DNA from: Clostridium ljungdahlii DSM 13528
GTDB taxonomy: Bacteria; Bacillota; Clostridia; Clostridiales; Clostridiaceae
NCBI RefSeq assembly: GCF_000143685.1
Contig: NC_014328.1
Location: 744,001-808,000, forward strand
Reading direction: 5' to 3'
DNA: 64,000 nucleotides
Numbering within the stretch: the first letter of the stretch is position 1; each line of letters opens with the position of its first letter. A program made the position numbers and the translations under genes. Below, piece by piece: positions 46,389-55,734 of the stretch. Under the pieces are notes generated by a model that worked only from the letters and a program-made list of their open reading frames with translations, was not told the origin of the DNA and made no database searches.

Positions 46389-46640
46389 AATTAAAAATTA
46401 AGAGTTAAAAATTAATAGTTAATGTGGATTTTTTTCCGTTACACTACAAAAAATCTTTGATTAAATTTTTGATAGCTCGTTTCGCTAAAGCGAAACATGG
46501 CTGGTTCATATAAATTTAAAGATTTTTTGCGAGAGCTAAAAATCATCCTTGACTATTAATTTTTCATTATTAATTCTTAACTTGCGAAGCTTTGCTTCGC
46601 AAAGTTTTATATGTGCGAAAGTTGAGTTATATTGTATAAA
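46389..46640. repeat. MITE-like dispersed repeat, family 2, fullest copy
   Basis: The inverted ends share AAAAATTAATAGT (left at about 46405, right in complement at about 46553-46568) and extend into AATTAAGAGTT-like and TTCTTAACT sequences. Internal perfect hairpins are GTTTCGCT-AA-AGCGAAAC (46479-46496) and TTGCGAAGC-TTT-GCTTCGCAA (46582-46602). Related sequence lies at 15727-15775 and, inverted, at 50521-50632. No coding capacity. Confidence 0.75.
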
Positions 46641-46712
46641 GTAAATGGATTATAATTACGATAAATATATAATAAGTTATTATTGCATTAATTAGGGGGG
46701 ATATATGTCGAT

Positions 46713-47753
46713 ATGGATAATAAAACTCAAAAAAAAGATTTTAATGAAATAAAAATGGAAGATATAATTGACTTGAAGTTTTTACAAGAACTTCAAGATA
46801 ATTTTTCTAAAGGTACTGGAACAGCAAGTGTTTCTATAGATGATACAGGTTCACCTGTAACTGAAGGAAGTTGTTTTACCGATTTCTGCATGAAGCTTAC
46901 AAGAGGATGTAAAATTGGCAATGAAAGGTGCCAGGAATGTGATAAAAAAGGTGGAGAAGAATCTTATAGAACAGGTAAACCTGCTGTTTATACTTGTCAT
47001 GCTGGACTTACAGATTATGCAGCTCCAATAGTATTACAAGGTAAGATTATTGGCAGCGTTATTGGAGGACAAGTTTTGACGGCACCACCTGATGAAGATA
47101 AATTTAGAAAAAAAGCCCTAGAAATAGGAGTAGATCCAAATGAATACATAGAGGCACTTAAAAAAGTAAAAGTTGTAGAAAAAGATAGAGTAGAAGCTAT
47201 AGCAAAGGTATTATATATGATGGCAAATACTTTATCTAAACTTGGGTATAATCAATACAAGTTAGAACATATGGGTAAAAACATAAACGAAAGTTTACAG
47301 CAAATATCTCAAGCTATGGAAGGACTAGCATCTTCTGCTGTTACGGTTTCAGAAAATCAACAATCTTTAAATAAAGAAATTCAAAGTATAAAGGAGCTGT
47401 CGTCTAAAATATATGAAATTATAGGTTCTATAAAAAGTATTGCAGATCAGACAAAAATGCTTGGATTAAATGCGGCTATTGAAGCTGCTAGGGCGGGAGA
47501 ATTTGGAAAAGGATTCGGTGTAGTATCAGACGAAATAAGAAAACTTTCGGATAGTTCAAAGGAAACTGCTGCTAAAGTTATAGAACTTACTTCAAATATT
47601 CAGACTTCTGTTTCAAAAACCTTGGAAACTTCTGATTATACATCAAAAACTACTGAAAATGAAGCAGCATCTATCCAGCAAATTAATTCTGGGTTACAGG
47701 AAGTATTATCTATGACTACTGAGATGAAAGAACTGGCACATGATTTAAAATAA
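46713..47753 (+). CDS. PocR-domain, methyl-accepting-chemotaxis-like protein
   Basis: The protein has 346 residues and no membrane segment, so it is cytosolic. Residues 15-170 form a PocR sensor domain ([25 protein letters not shown]; cysteines in [24 protein letters not shown]; then [16 protein letters not shown]). The C-terminal half is an MCP signalling coiled coil with the conserved tip [21 protein letters not shown]. The cysteine set could bind a metal or sense redox. It likely feeds a CheA or a gene-regulation system. The start lies 12 bp after GGGGGG, a long spacing. Confidence 0.88.
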   Translation: MDNKTQKKDFNEIKMEDIIDLKFLQELQDNFSKGTGTASVSIDDTGSPVTEGSCFTDFCMKLTRGCKIGNERCQECDKKGGEESYRTGKPAVYTCHAGLTDYAAPIVLQGKIIGSVIGGQVLTAPPDEDKFRKKALEIGVDPNEYIEALKKVKVVEKDRVEAIAKVLYMMANTLSKLGYNQYKLEHMGKNINESLQQISQAMEGLASSAVTVSENQQSLNKEIQSIKELSSKIYEIIGSIKSIADQTKMLGLNAAIEAARAGEFGKGFGVVSDEIRKLSDSSKETAAKVIELTSNIQTSVSKTLETSDYTSKTTENEAASIQQINSGLQEVLSMTTEMKELAHDLK

Positions 47754-48129
47754 GTACATATTAGAAATTTGATATATTGGTCTTAAAGGGCAATAATATT
47801 GTTCAATTATAGGATACTTATAAAAACTATATTTATATAACACATATAAATATAGTTTTTACTTGCTTAATTAGAATTATAAATACATTATATGTGAAAA
47901 ATAATCAATAGTTTTAATAGTCAATAATTAGTAGTATGCTAAAATCGTATTAAATTGAAGAATTAATGAATAATATAGATAAATAACCTACTTTTAAGCT
48001 TTAGATTGACTAATTTAATTTAAAATAAGCTTTAAATATTCAAAAGAAGGTTATGATAAAAGTTAATTATAATATATAATCATTCCATACTAAACTTAAA
48101 AGAAAATTTACTTTTAGAGGAGCAAAAAA
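47754..48129. other. Intergenic stretch with a terminator
   Basis: A clean terminator lies at 47823-47864 (AAAAACTATATTTATAT / ATATAAATATAGTTTTTA). The rest is AT-rich without recognisable structure; in particular I see no c-di-AMP (ydaO) riboswitch before the K+ importer, where one is common in other Firmicutes. Confidence 0.55.
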
Positions 48130-49971
48130 ATGGGATCTAAATTAGAAAAACTTTTAATAGGAAAAAGTTTAAAAACTGAAGAATTAAAAAGTGAAAAATT
48201 AAATGTATTTTGGGGACTACCTATATTATCTAGTGATGCTATTTCTTCAGTGGCTTATGCAGGAGAGGAAATACTTTGGGTATTAATACCTGTAATTGGA
48301 ATAATGTCATATAAATATATGTTTTATGCTACATTGTGTATTGTACTTTTAATGTTTTTAGTTACTATGTCTTATAGACAAACTATAGATGCTTATCCAG
48401 GCGGTGGTGGATCATACATTGTAGCCAAAGATAACCTAGGTACAACACCAGGACTTGTAGCAGGCGCATCACTTACTATAGGATATATACTTACCGTTGC
48501 AGTCAGTGCTTGTGCAGGAACAGCAGCAGTAACATCTGCAATTCCATCACTTTTTCCATATAAAGTTCAAATAACTTTATTGCTAATACTATTTATGACT
48601 ATAGGAAATCTTAGAGGACTTAGAGAATCTTCTAAAATGTTTGGTGTACCTACATATTTGTTTATTATATCTATACTAGTTATGATTGCATGGGGAATAT
48701 GTAAGGTTAAAATTTTTGGATATACTCCAGTAGCTGCTTATAAAGTACCTCAGGTTACAGGAGATATAACTCTCTTTTTATTTTTAAGGGCTTTTTCTTC
48801 AGGATGTACAGCCTTAACGGGTATTGAAGCAGTAAGTAATGGAATACCTAACTTCAAAGAGCCGTGTCAAAAAAATGCTAAGAAAGTATTAGGACTTCTT
48901 TCTTTTACTGTATTTATAGTATTTTTAGGTTTATCTTACCTGGCAACATTATATCATTCAGTTCCTAATTCTAATGTAACCGTAGTAGCTCAGATAGCAG
49001 CTCAGGTATTTGGGAACAATGTTATGTTTTATATAATTCAGGCAACTACTGCAATTATACTTATTATGGCAAGTAATACAGCCTTCGCAGGACTTCCAAT
49101 GCTTTTAGCATATATAGCTAAGGATGGTTTTGCACCAAGACAGTTTGCCAAAAGGGGAAAAAGACTTGGATATTCTAATGGAATTATAACTTTAGGAATT
49201 ATATCTTGTTTATTAGTTGTATTATTTAATGGCGAAACTCACTATTTAATGCCTCTTTATGCTGTGGGAGTTTTTATATCTTTTACATTATCACAGTTTG
49301 GGATGCTTGTAAGATGGGTTAAAATAAGGAAACAAGGGTGGGTTCACAGAGCTTTTATAAATGGTGTAGGTGCTTCTGTAACTTTATTTACAGCTGTTTT
49401 ACTTGGAATAACAAAATTTACAAGTGGAGCTTGGATAGTTTTTATACTTATACCAACTATAGTATATTTCATGGCGATTATAAAAAAACATTATACTAAA
49501 GTAGCAGAACAGTTAAGACTATCTATTGATGAAAAACCTAAAGAAATAAATTTTGCAGAACAAAAGAGATACGTAATAGTTCCTATTGACACTTTGAATA
49601 AATCTTTTTTGAAAGCTTTAAATTATGCAAGAACAATTTCTAAAAATATAATAGTTTTTCATGTTTCTGTAGATGATGAGGCTACAAATAAGCTTTTGAA
49701 AAAATGGCACGAATATGATGTGGACATACCAATAATAGTAAAAAAATCACCTTACAGAAGTATTGTGGGTCCTCTTGTTAAATTTATAGAATCCGAAGAG
49801 TACTCAGCAGGATCTAAGGATACAGTTACTGTAGTTCTTCCCCAATTTGTAGTTACAAAATGGTGGGGAAATATACTTCATAATCAAACGGCTTTATTTA
49901 TTAAAACCATGCTTTTGAGAAGAAGAAATATAGCTATAGTTACAGTACCATATATAATATTTGAAGATTAA
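48130..49971 (+). CDS. kimA: KimA-type potassium importer (APC superfamily)
   Basis: The protein has 613 residues, close to the 607 of B. subtilis KimA (formerly YdaO). Shared features include LSSDAISSVAYAGEEIL, SYRQTIDAYPGGGGSYIV, FSSGCTALTGIEAVSNGIP and the C-terminal VVLPQFVVTKWWGNILHNQTA. Twelve membrane segments occupy residues 30-455. A cytosolic universal-stress-like domain of about 150 residues follows and binds c-di-AMP in the B. subtilis protein. It imports K+ with high affinity, driven by protons. RBS AGAGGAG. Single gene. Confidence 0.87.
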   Translation: MGSKLEKLLIGKSLKTEELKSEKLNVFWGLPILSSDAISSVAYAGEEILWVLIPVIGIMSYKYMFYATLCIVLLMFLVTMSYRQTIDAYPGGGGSYIVAKDNLGTTPGLVAGASLTIGYILTVAVSACAGTAAVTSAIPSLFPYKVQITLLLILFMTIGNLRGLRESSKMFGVPTYLFIISILVMIAWGICKVKIFGYTPVAAYKVPQVTGDITLFLFLRAFSSGCTALTGIEAVSNGIPNFKEPCQKNAKKVLGLLSFTVFIVFLGLSYLATLYHSVPNSNVTVVAQIAAQVFGNNVMFYIIQATTAIILIMASNTAFAGLPMLLAYIAKDGFAPRQFAKRGKRLGYSNGIITLGIISCLLVVLFNGETHYLMPLYAVGVFISFTLSQFGMLVRWVKIRKQGWVHRAFINGVGASVTLFTAVLLGITKFTSGAWIVFILIPTIVYFMAIIKKHYTKVAEQLRLSIDEKPKEINFAEQKRYVIVPIDTLNKSFLKALNYARTISKNIIVFHVSVDDEATNKLLKKWHEYDVDIPIIVKKSPYRSIVGPLVKFIESEEYSAGSKDTVTVVLPQFVVTKWWGNILHNQTALFIKTMLLRRRNIAIVTVPYIIFED

Positions 49972-49981
49972 AGAAAATATA

Positions 49982-50298
49982 TAGAGTTTCTAAACGAAAA
50001 ATAAACTTGTGTTCCGAATATTTTTACAACCACAAGTACGTTAAATATTTTGATAAGTCTAAGCAGAAAATTTACAAAAAGCTAAGACTTATATGCAAAA
50101 TATTTAAATGTACTTGCTTATTGTAAAATATTTCTACGCACAAGTTTATTTTTTAGTTAAAACTTTATATTTGATTTTGTGATGTTTGCGTGTAAATGAT
50201 TACTTATATTTAATAAAAAAGTTTTTAAGTGTGATTTCTATTTTGTTAGTATATTTTATGTATAAGTTAAAATTTCAATTAGAATCACTCATATAAAT
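49982..50298. repeat. Composite fold-back repeat, family 1, copy C
   Basis: The arms AAACTTGTG...CCGAATATTTTTACAA (50003-50030) and their complement ending CACAAGTTT (about 50147) form one long hairpin. Inside it, AAATATTTTGATAAGTCTAAG pairs with GCTAAGACTTATATGCAAAATATTT. The apical TGAGGTA loop of copies A and B is missing. The right side (TGTATAAGTTAAAATTTCAATTAGAATC, 50260-50287) carries the module-2 end. Confidence 0.7.
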
Positions 50299-50508
50299 AT
50301 GGATAGACCAATGTTACAGGTTAATACATTACATGGGTATAAGTTAGAAGATTTAATTGAACTACAAAATAAAACTAAGTCATCATATACAAAAATAGCA
50401 CTTCAAGCTATTAGAGGATTCTCCAATGATGAAATAATTAAATCTCCTGCTTTAAGTAAGGTTTCAATAGTGTCACATGTTAAAAGGTGGAACATACTTG
50501 GATTTTAG
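50299..50508 (+). pseudogene. Helix-turn-helix fragment, likely transposase remnant
   Basis: The product has 69 residues. TKIALQAIRGFSNDEIIKSPALSKVSIVSHVKRW reads like the N-terminal helix-turn-helix of IS630-type or related transposases, which normally continue for more than 200 residues. No ribosome binding site is seen. It is wedged between two dispersed repeats (49982-50298 and 50521-50632), which supports decay. A small stand-alone DNA-binding protein is the alternative. Confidence 0.45.
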
Positions 50509-50520
50509 GCCTTCTTTGAT

Positions 50521-50632
50521 AATTTAGCCATTAGTAATGTTTTGCTTTAGGAAAACGAGTATTCAAAAATTTAATTAAAGATTTTTTGTAGTGTAACGAA
50601 AAAAATCCGCATTAGCTATTAACTAAAAAATA
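50521..50632. repeat. Inverted partial copy of repeat family 2
   Basis: AGCCAT..GTTTTGCTTTAGGAAAACGAG, AAAAATTTAATTAAAGATTTTTTG, TAGTGTAACG and AAAAAAATCCGCATTA match the complement of 46405-46502, in the same order. Just after it, GTGTAAAGGATTACTTGCATTT (50641) resembles GTGTAAATGATTACTTATATTT at 50190. Confidence 0.7.
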
Positions 50633-50688
50633 TAATTTACGTGTAAAGGATTACTTGCATTTTGAGATAAAAATTTTCATAAAAACTG

Positions 50689-50717
50689 TTGAATATTTAT
50701 TTTTATTATGATATTAT
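50689..50717 (+). promoter_or_regulatory. Promoter of the ACT-domain gene
   Basis: TTGAAT at 50689-50694, a 17-bp spacer and TATTAT at 50712-50717, about 60 bp before the start codon. Confidence 0.55.
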
Positions 50718-50775
50718 AATTCATATACTTCAACAACATACATGTGTGTTTGAATGACGGACAAGGCGGGGTTTT

Positions 50776-51213
50776 ATGAATAATAGATTTCTTATAATTG
50801 ATACTAAAATACTTCCTGATGTGTTTGACAAAGTTGTAAAGGTAAAAGAACTTTTGAGAACTGGTTGTGTAAAAGACATATCAGAAGGTGTAAAGAAAGT
50901 AGGCATAAGTAGAAGCAGTTATTATAAGTACAAAGATTCAGTGTTTACATTATCTGAAGGTATAACAAGTCACAAGGTAACTATTGGACTTATATTAGCT
51001 CATAAGACTGGGTCACTATCAAATATACTTGATAAAATAGCGCAAAGAAGGGGCAACATATTGACTTTAAATCAGGATATACCCATAAATAATGCGGCTG
51101 CTGTATCTATAACTTTTGATGCTTCTAAATTGGAAGTAGAAATTAATGAACTTGTTGAAGAGATAGGTAAGTTAGACAGCGTTATAAGTGTAAGTTTGGT
51201 AGCAGTGGAATAG
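50776..51213 (+). CDS. ACT-domain protein of the UPF0735/PheB type
   Basis: The protein has 145 residues. An N-terminal helix-turn-helix-like part (LLRTGCVKDISEGVKKVGISRSSYYKYKDSVF, residues 27-60) precedes an ACT domain (VTIGLILAHKTGSLSNILDKIAQRRGNILT, about residues 70-145). The family was once called PheB, and in other Firmicutes it also lies before hom/thrB. It may sense an amino acid. Separation from hom by the T-box argues for independent control. Confidence 0.85.
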   Translation: MNNRFLIIDTKILPDVFDKVVKVKELLRTGCVKDISEGVKKVGISRSSYYKYKDSVFTLSEGITSHKVTIGLILAHKTGSLSNILDKIAQRRGNILTLNQDIPINNAAAVSITFDASKLEVEINELVEEIGKLDSVISVSLVAVE

Positions 51214-51261
51214 ATGATGAAGTTTGTTTTAATTATGTGCAAAAACAATGAAAAGGAAAAG

Positions 51262-51541
51262 TAAATAATGTATTGCTTTTAGAGAGGGGGATTCATAGGC
51301 TGTAATATTCCCTAAGTTAATATTTATTGAAAACCACCTTTGAGTTGTATACTGAAATTTAATAGTAGGTATTTCCGCAGATCTGCGTTATGGATATTGA
51401 GAGACAGTAATGGCTTTTAAGTAATGGATGAATATCCTAGGCTGTAATGGGGCTTAGTTATTTTAGTGATAACTAAAAATTGACACTGTTAATTGGGTGG
51501 AAACGCGATAAAACTCGTCCCAGTAGGGAAGGGTTTTTTTA
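51262..51541 (+). promoter_or_regulatory. T-box riboswitch, threonine-specific, before hom-thrB
   Basis: Stem I contains AGAGAGGGGG (51280-51289) and the specifier loop TGAAA-ACC-ACCTTTGAG (51328-51344), with the Thr codon ACC at 51333-51335. The T-box sequence reads TTGGGTGGAAACGCG (51493-51507). Its TGGA would pair with the UCCA end of tRNA-Thr, whose discriminator is U in Firmicutes. A terminator with T run follows (51511-51541). Uncharged tRNA-Thr would allow read-through into hom and thrB. The bases after TGG differ from the usual ACCGCG form. Confidence 0.88.
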
Positions 51542-51626
51542 ACATTAGAATGTAACTTAATACTTAAATAAATTTATCTGAGTTTTAGAATTACTTGATA
51601 AGATTAAATAATTAGGGGGAAGTAAA

Positions 51627-52871
51627 ATGGCAAATATAGCAATGCTTGGATATGGAGTAGTAGGAAGTGGAGTAGCTGAACTTATATCTAGAAATAGATA
51701 TAAATTTAAAGATGAACTAGATGAGGAATTGGTAATATCAAAAATTTTGGTTAGAAATGTAGATAAACACTTAAACAATAAAAATAGGGGGCTTTTAACA
51801 GAAAATATAGAGGATATATTCAATGAAAAGGTGGACATCATAGTGGAAGCTATGGGGGGGCTAAATCCATCTTATGAATATATAAAAAGAGCTTTAAATA
51901 TGAAAAAACATGTAGTTACAGCTAACAAGGATTTGATGGCAGAAAGAGGATATGAGCTTTTGCAGTTAGCTAAAAAAAATGGAGTTACCATTCATTTTGA
52001 GGCAAGTGTTGGAGGGGGAATACCTATATTGAAATCAATGAATGAATGTCTTGTGGGAAATGAAATAAAGAGTATCAAATCTATATTAAATGGTACTACA
52101 AATTTTATATTGTCAAAAATGAGTCATAATGGTATGAGTTATGAAGAAGCTTTAAAACTTGCTCAGGAAATGGGTTTTGCAGAAGCAAATCCAGAATCAG
52201 ATGTTAAAGGATATGATGCAGCTAGAAAGCTTTCAATTTTATCTACTATTGCATATAACAGAAGAGTGGATTGGAAGAATATAAATATAGAAGGAATTAC
52301 ACAAATTGATAGCGATGATTTCAGATATGCCAAAATGCAAAAGTGCAGTATAAAACTTCTTGGAATCAGTAAGGTATCTGAAGATGATATATATGCAACT
52401 GTTATGCCAGTTATGGTAAAACAAGATTCTATGCTCGGGAAAATTGAGAATGAATACAATGCTATTTTAGTAGAAGGAGATGCAGTAGGAGACGTGATGT
52501 TTTCAGGAAAAGGAGCAGGTATGTTTCCTACAGCTAGTGCAGTTTTTGCAGATATAGCAGATATAGTTGAAAATAAAAGAGAAAAAACTATTACTTTTAG
52601 TAGTGAAAAGGCTAGTATAAATAAGAGCTGGAATTTAAAAAGTAAATGGCTTTTAAGAATTAAAACACAAAATAGAGTAGAAATTATAGAAAGTATATCT
52701 TCAAGTTTTAAAAGCTGTTATATTTTGTCTAATAGTGTTTCTGGAAATAAGGAAGAAGTTGTAGCTTTTGTAAATGCAGATAACGAAGATTTAATAGATG
52801 AATATATTGAAAAAGTAAAAAGTGAAAAAAATGTGCAGTCTGTGAAGAAGTTATTGGTTTTAGACAAATAA
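51627..52871 (+). CDS. hom: Homoserine dehydrogenase
   Basis: The protein has 414 residues. It reduces aspartate semialdehyde to homoserine, the branch point to threonine and methionine. The N-terminal Rossmann motif is IAMLGYGVVGSGVAELI. The catalytic domain holds NKDLMAERGYEL, GGGIPILKSMNECLVGNEI, ILNGTTNFIL and DVKGYDAARKLSILS. A C-terminal ACT domain (about residues 345-414) suggests feedback control by threonine. It is controlled by the T-box upstream and paired with thrB 51 bp downstream. RBS TAGGGGGAAG. Confidence 0.95.
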   Translation: MANIAMLGYGVVGSGVAELISRNRYKFKDELDEELVISKILVRNVDKHLNNKNRGLLTENIEDIFNEKVDIIVEAMGGLNPSYEYIKRALNMKKHVVTANKDLMAERGYELLQLAKKNGVTIHFEASVGGGIPILKSMNECLVGNEIKSIKSILNGTTNFILSKMSHNGMSYEEALKLAQEMGFAEANPESDVKGYDAARKLSILSTIAYNRRVDWKNINIEGITQIDSDDFRYAKMQKCSIKLLGISKVSEDDIYATVMPVMVKQDSMLGKIENEYNAILVEGDAVGDVMFSGKGAGMFPTASAVFADIADIVENKREKTITFSSEKASINKSWNLKSKWLLRIKTQNRVEIIESISSSFKSCYILSNSVSGNKEEVVAFVNADNEDLIDEYIEKVKSEKNVQSVKKLLVLDK

Positions 52872-52922
52872 TGAGAATAGAATTTTAGCAAAGGTTTTTA
52901 CAAAATTGGAGGGATATTAGAT

Positions 52923-53822
52923 ATGACTAAAGTCAAAGTTAGGGTGCCGGCGACTACAGCAAATATGGGACCGGGATTTGATACTTTAGGTATGGCACTC
53001 AAATTATACAATGAAATTGAAGTTGAAGAAATAACTGGAAAAACTGAAATATATAATGGTGGATTAAAGTTAGAAGAGGATTTTAGGGAAAATCTTATAT
53101 ACCAAAGCATAGTGAGTGCTATGAATGAACAAGGATATTCTTATAATGGATTTAAAATAAATGTGCTTAAATGTGATATACCTATGTCAAGAGGGCTTGG
53201 AAGTAGTTCTGCATGTATAGTAGGTGGTATAACAGCTGCAAATGCAATTATGGAAAATAAAATGGATATGGAAGATGTAATTGATTTGGCTACGAAAATA
53301 GAGGGACATCCTGATAATGTTGTACCTGCAGCACTTGGAGGAATGGTAATATCTATAAAAGTGGGCGAGGATATAAAACATTCAAAGGTAAATGTACCAG
53401 ATAAGTTAAAATTTGTTGCTATGATACCATCTTTTAAGGTTAACACAGCTCTTTCTAGGGAAGTTCTACCTAAATCTTATTTAAAAGAGGACTGTATATT
53501 TAACACTTCTAGGTCTGCTATGCTTATAAGTGCTCTTTATAACAATGAATTTGACAAACTTAGAATATGTTTTGAAGATAAAATCCATCAACCTTATAGA
53601 AAAAGTTTAATAAGAAATTTTGATGATGTTTTTAAAAAATCCAAAGACTTAGGATCTATAGGAGAATTTATAAGTGGTTCAGGATCTACACTTATGGCAG
53701 TAGTGGATAAAAATGCAGAGAAATTTGTAAGTTCCATGAAAAATTTCTTAAGTGAACTAGAAGATACTTGGAAGGTTATTTTACTTGATCCAGATTTACA
53801 GGGAGCTAGAGTTTTAAATTAG
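52923..53822 (+). CDS. thrB: Homoserine kinase
   Basis: The protein has 299 residues. This GHMP kinase phosphorylates homoserine on the way to threonine. Motifs: VRVPATTANMGPGFDTLGMAL at the start, the ATP loop PMSRGLGSSSACIVGG (about residues 80-95), KIEGHPDNVVPAALGG and the C-terminal GEFISGSGSTLMAV. thrC is not adjacent. RBS TGGAGGG. Confidence 0.95.
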   Translation: MTKVKVRVPATTANMGPGFDTLGMALKLYNEIEVEEITGKTEIYNGGLKLEEDFRENLIYQSIVSAMNEQGYSYNGFKINVLKCDIPMSRGLGSSSACIVGGITAANAIMENKMDMEDVIDLATKIEGHPDNVVPAALGGMVISIKVGEDIKHSKVNVPDKLKFVAMIPSFKVNTALSREVLPKSYLKEDCIFNTSRSAMLISALYNNEFDKLRICFEDKIHQPYRKSLIRNFDDVFKKSKDLGSIGEFISGSGSTLMAVVDKNAEKFVSSMKNFLSELEDTWKVILLDPDLQGARVLN

Positions 53823-53990
53823 TCTACTAATGGTAATGTAGTTAATTGGAATTAGTGATTTAAGAATTCAGTGTTGTTTTTATGTCAATTGATTTAATAA
53901 ATAAAGGAATTTTTAAATTTGTGTAGAATTTTAAAAGTATAATCCTTTAATAGAGTTAAATCAAATTAAATGTACAAAAGAGGTGAAGCA

Positions 53991-54488
53991 ATGCTGGATG
54001 TTAAAATAGAATATAAAGATATAAAAATCTCTAATGTGCAAGAAAAAGATTTAGTGTCCATACAAAAATTGATGAATAGGAAGGATTTCCTAGAGGGAGA
54101 AACAAATTTAGAAGATCTAAGAGAGAGATTTTTGGAGAGCTATATAAGTCAGTGTGAGTTCTTTTTAAAAATAGAAAAGGGCAGTATTTTAATAGGAATA
54201 TTAAAGGGGAGAATTGAGTTTAAAAATGAAAATGAACTTTGGATATGGTATTTTTATCTATCTGAAGTATATAAAAATACAAGTTTAGGGGGCATTTTAA
54301 TAAAAGAAATAATAGAGTATTTTTCTAGAGAATATGATGTGACTGAATTTTTTGCTAGAACAATTAAAAATGAAATTGAAAACATGAATATCTGGAAAAG
54401 TGCTGGGTATAAAGCTATTAGAATAGTAAAGAATTTCTATGACATAGATGGAAAGCACATGGACATGATAATTATGAAAAAAATTTAA
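53991..54488 (+). CDS. GNAT family N-acetyltransferase
   Basis: The protein has 165 residues from the ATG at 53991, with AGAGGTGAAG upstream; an in-frame ATG 21 bp earlier lacks a site. The GNAT pattern is visible: IKISNVQEKDLVSIQKLM at the N-terminus, LWIWYFYLSEVYKNTSLGGILIKEII as motif A (the acetyl-CoA loop, here less glycine-rich than usual), and NIWKSAGYKAIRIVKNFY. The substrate cannot be assigned. Confidence 0.75.
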   Translation: MLDVKIEYKDIKISNVQEKDLVSIQKLMNRKDFLEGETNLEDLRERFLESYISQCEFFLKIEKGSILIGILKGRIEFKNENELWIWYFYLSEVYKNTSLGGILIKEIIEYFSREYDVTEFFARTIKNEIENMNIWKSAGYKAIRIVKNFYDIDGKHMDMIIMKKI

Positions 54489-54560
54489 TAATTATCAGTA
54501 ATAATTTTTTTATCCCATAATATTAATATATAAAAATAGTATAAAATTAGGGGTGAAAAA

Positions 54561-55283
54561 ATGAAGTACACACGATATGATTTAAAAAGAGAGAAAAGTA
54601 CTAAGTCTTTTGTGTTTTTTACGTGTATAATACTTGCAGCTGCATTTATACTAGGAACTTTTATATTTAAAGTGGTATTTAGAACATCAGGAAATTTAAA
54701 TGACAATACGGCCAGTACTGTATCTCAAAATAAGGTTCAAAATACTTCTGATAAGAGTAGTTCAGCTGTAGATGGTAAATCTACTGAATTTATAGCTGTA
54801 CAAGGTGGAGTTTATAAAGATAAAAATAACGCAGCAGAGGAAAAGAGTTTGTTAGCTAAATATGGATTTCCATTTTGTATACAGGATTCAGATAAGACAA
54901 GGGTATTTTTAGGTGTGTTTCAAGAGGATGTTGGAGAAAAAATGATGAAATCTCTTACAGACCAAAAAATAGACAATTCAAAAATGGCATTTACAATAAA
55001 GAGGGATGATCTGTGTAATGTTGAAATAGCAGAAATAATAAATGCAAATCTAGAGATACTAAATAAGCTTTCAGAACAAGATGTAAAATCTATACAAACA
55101 GATGAATTAAAAAAATGGTGTTCTTCTTTAAAAAGTGAAAAAACGGAAAATGGCAATAATAAATTAGTTTTAAAAGATTTAACAGAATATGTAAACAAGC
55201 TTCCTAAAGAAATAACGAAGGATAAAGCTGAAGAAAATTATATGTATATATTTAATATATTAAAAAAAGTAAAATCTAATTAA
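54561..55283 (+). CDS. SPOR-like single-pass membrane protein
   Basis: The protein has 240 residues. A short cytosolic, basic N-terminus is followed by a membrane segment (FFTCIILAAAFILGTFIF, about residues 19-37), a Ser/Asn-rich linker and a domain of about 75 residues (FIAVQGGVYKDKNNAAEEKSL, then TRVFLGVF) that resembles the SPOR peptidoglycan-binding fold. Its place before the maf-radC-mre-min cluster fits a role at the division septum or in sporulation. The C-terminal 90 residues are helical and unassigned. Confidence 0.7.
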   Translation: MKYTRYDLKREKSTKSFVFFTCIILAAAFILGTFIFKVVFRTSGNLNDNTASTVSQNKVQNTSDKSSSAVDGKSTEFIAVQGGVYKDKNNAAEEKSLLAKYGFPFCIQDSDKTRVFLGVFQEDVGEKMMKSLTDQKIDNSKMAFTIKRDDLCNVEIAEIINANLEILNKLSEQDVKSIQTDELKKWCSSLKSEKTENGNNKLVLKDLTEYVNKLPKEITKDKAEENYMYIFNILKKVKSN

Positions 55284-55462
55284 TTTTATCTTGTTAAGAT
55301 AATCGGTCATAATATAAGGGCAAGTACGGGGACATTTACACCAATACTTGTCATTTTTATGTTTAATTAAAAAATTTTTTTGAACAATAATATATCTACT
55401 TGTTTATGCTTTTATTAAATGATAAACTATATAAGATATAATGTTAAGGTAGGGGGATTTTT

Positions 55463-55723
55463 GTGAGAGGGGCTGAAAAAGGTAAGAGCTTTTTATGGTT
55501 TCTTATAATTTTAGGAGCTATATGTGGAAGTCTTATAGGAGATGCTATTGGAAATAATTTTAGTTTTCTAAACTTTTTTAAAAATTCTTATTCTGTAGGG
55601 ATGACTGAACCAGTTATATTAAATCTTAAGGTTGTAGTATTGACTTTAGGAGCAAAGTTTAGTATAAACATTATGACTATAATTGGTATAATTGTGGCTA
55701 TAATACTATATAGAAGATATTAG
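55463..55723 (+). CDS. DUF4321 membrane protein
   Basis: The protein has 86 residues with two membrane segments ([21 protein letters not shown] and [14 protein letters not shown]). It matches DUF4321, a small family usually found directly before maf in clostridia, as here (11-bp gap). The start is GTG with AGGGGGA upstream. Its function is unknown; context suggests cell envelope or division. Confidence 0.8.
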   Translation: MRGAEKGKSFLWFLIILGAICGSLIGDAIGNNFSFLNFFKNSYSVGMTEPVILNLKVVVLTLGAKFSINIMTIIGIIVAIILYRRY

Positions 55724-55734
55724 GAAGTGATGAC

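Noticed and set aside
47754..48129. c-di-AMP riboswitch before kimA
   Set aside because: Expected from B. subtilis, but no matching conserved segments are visible.
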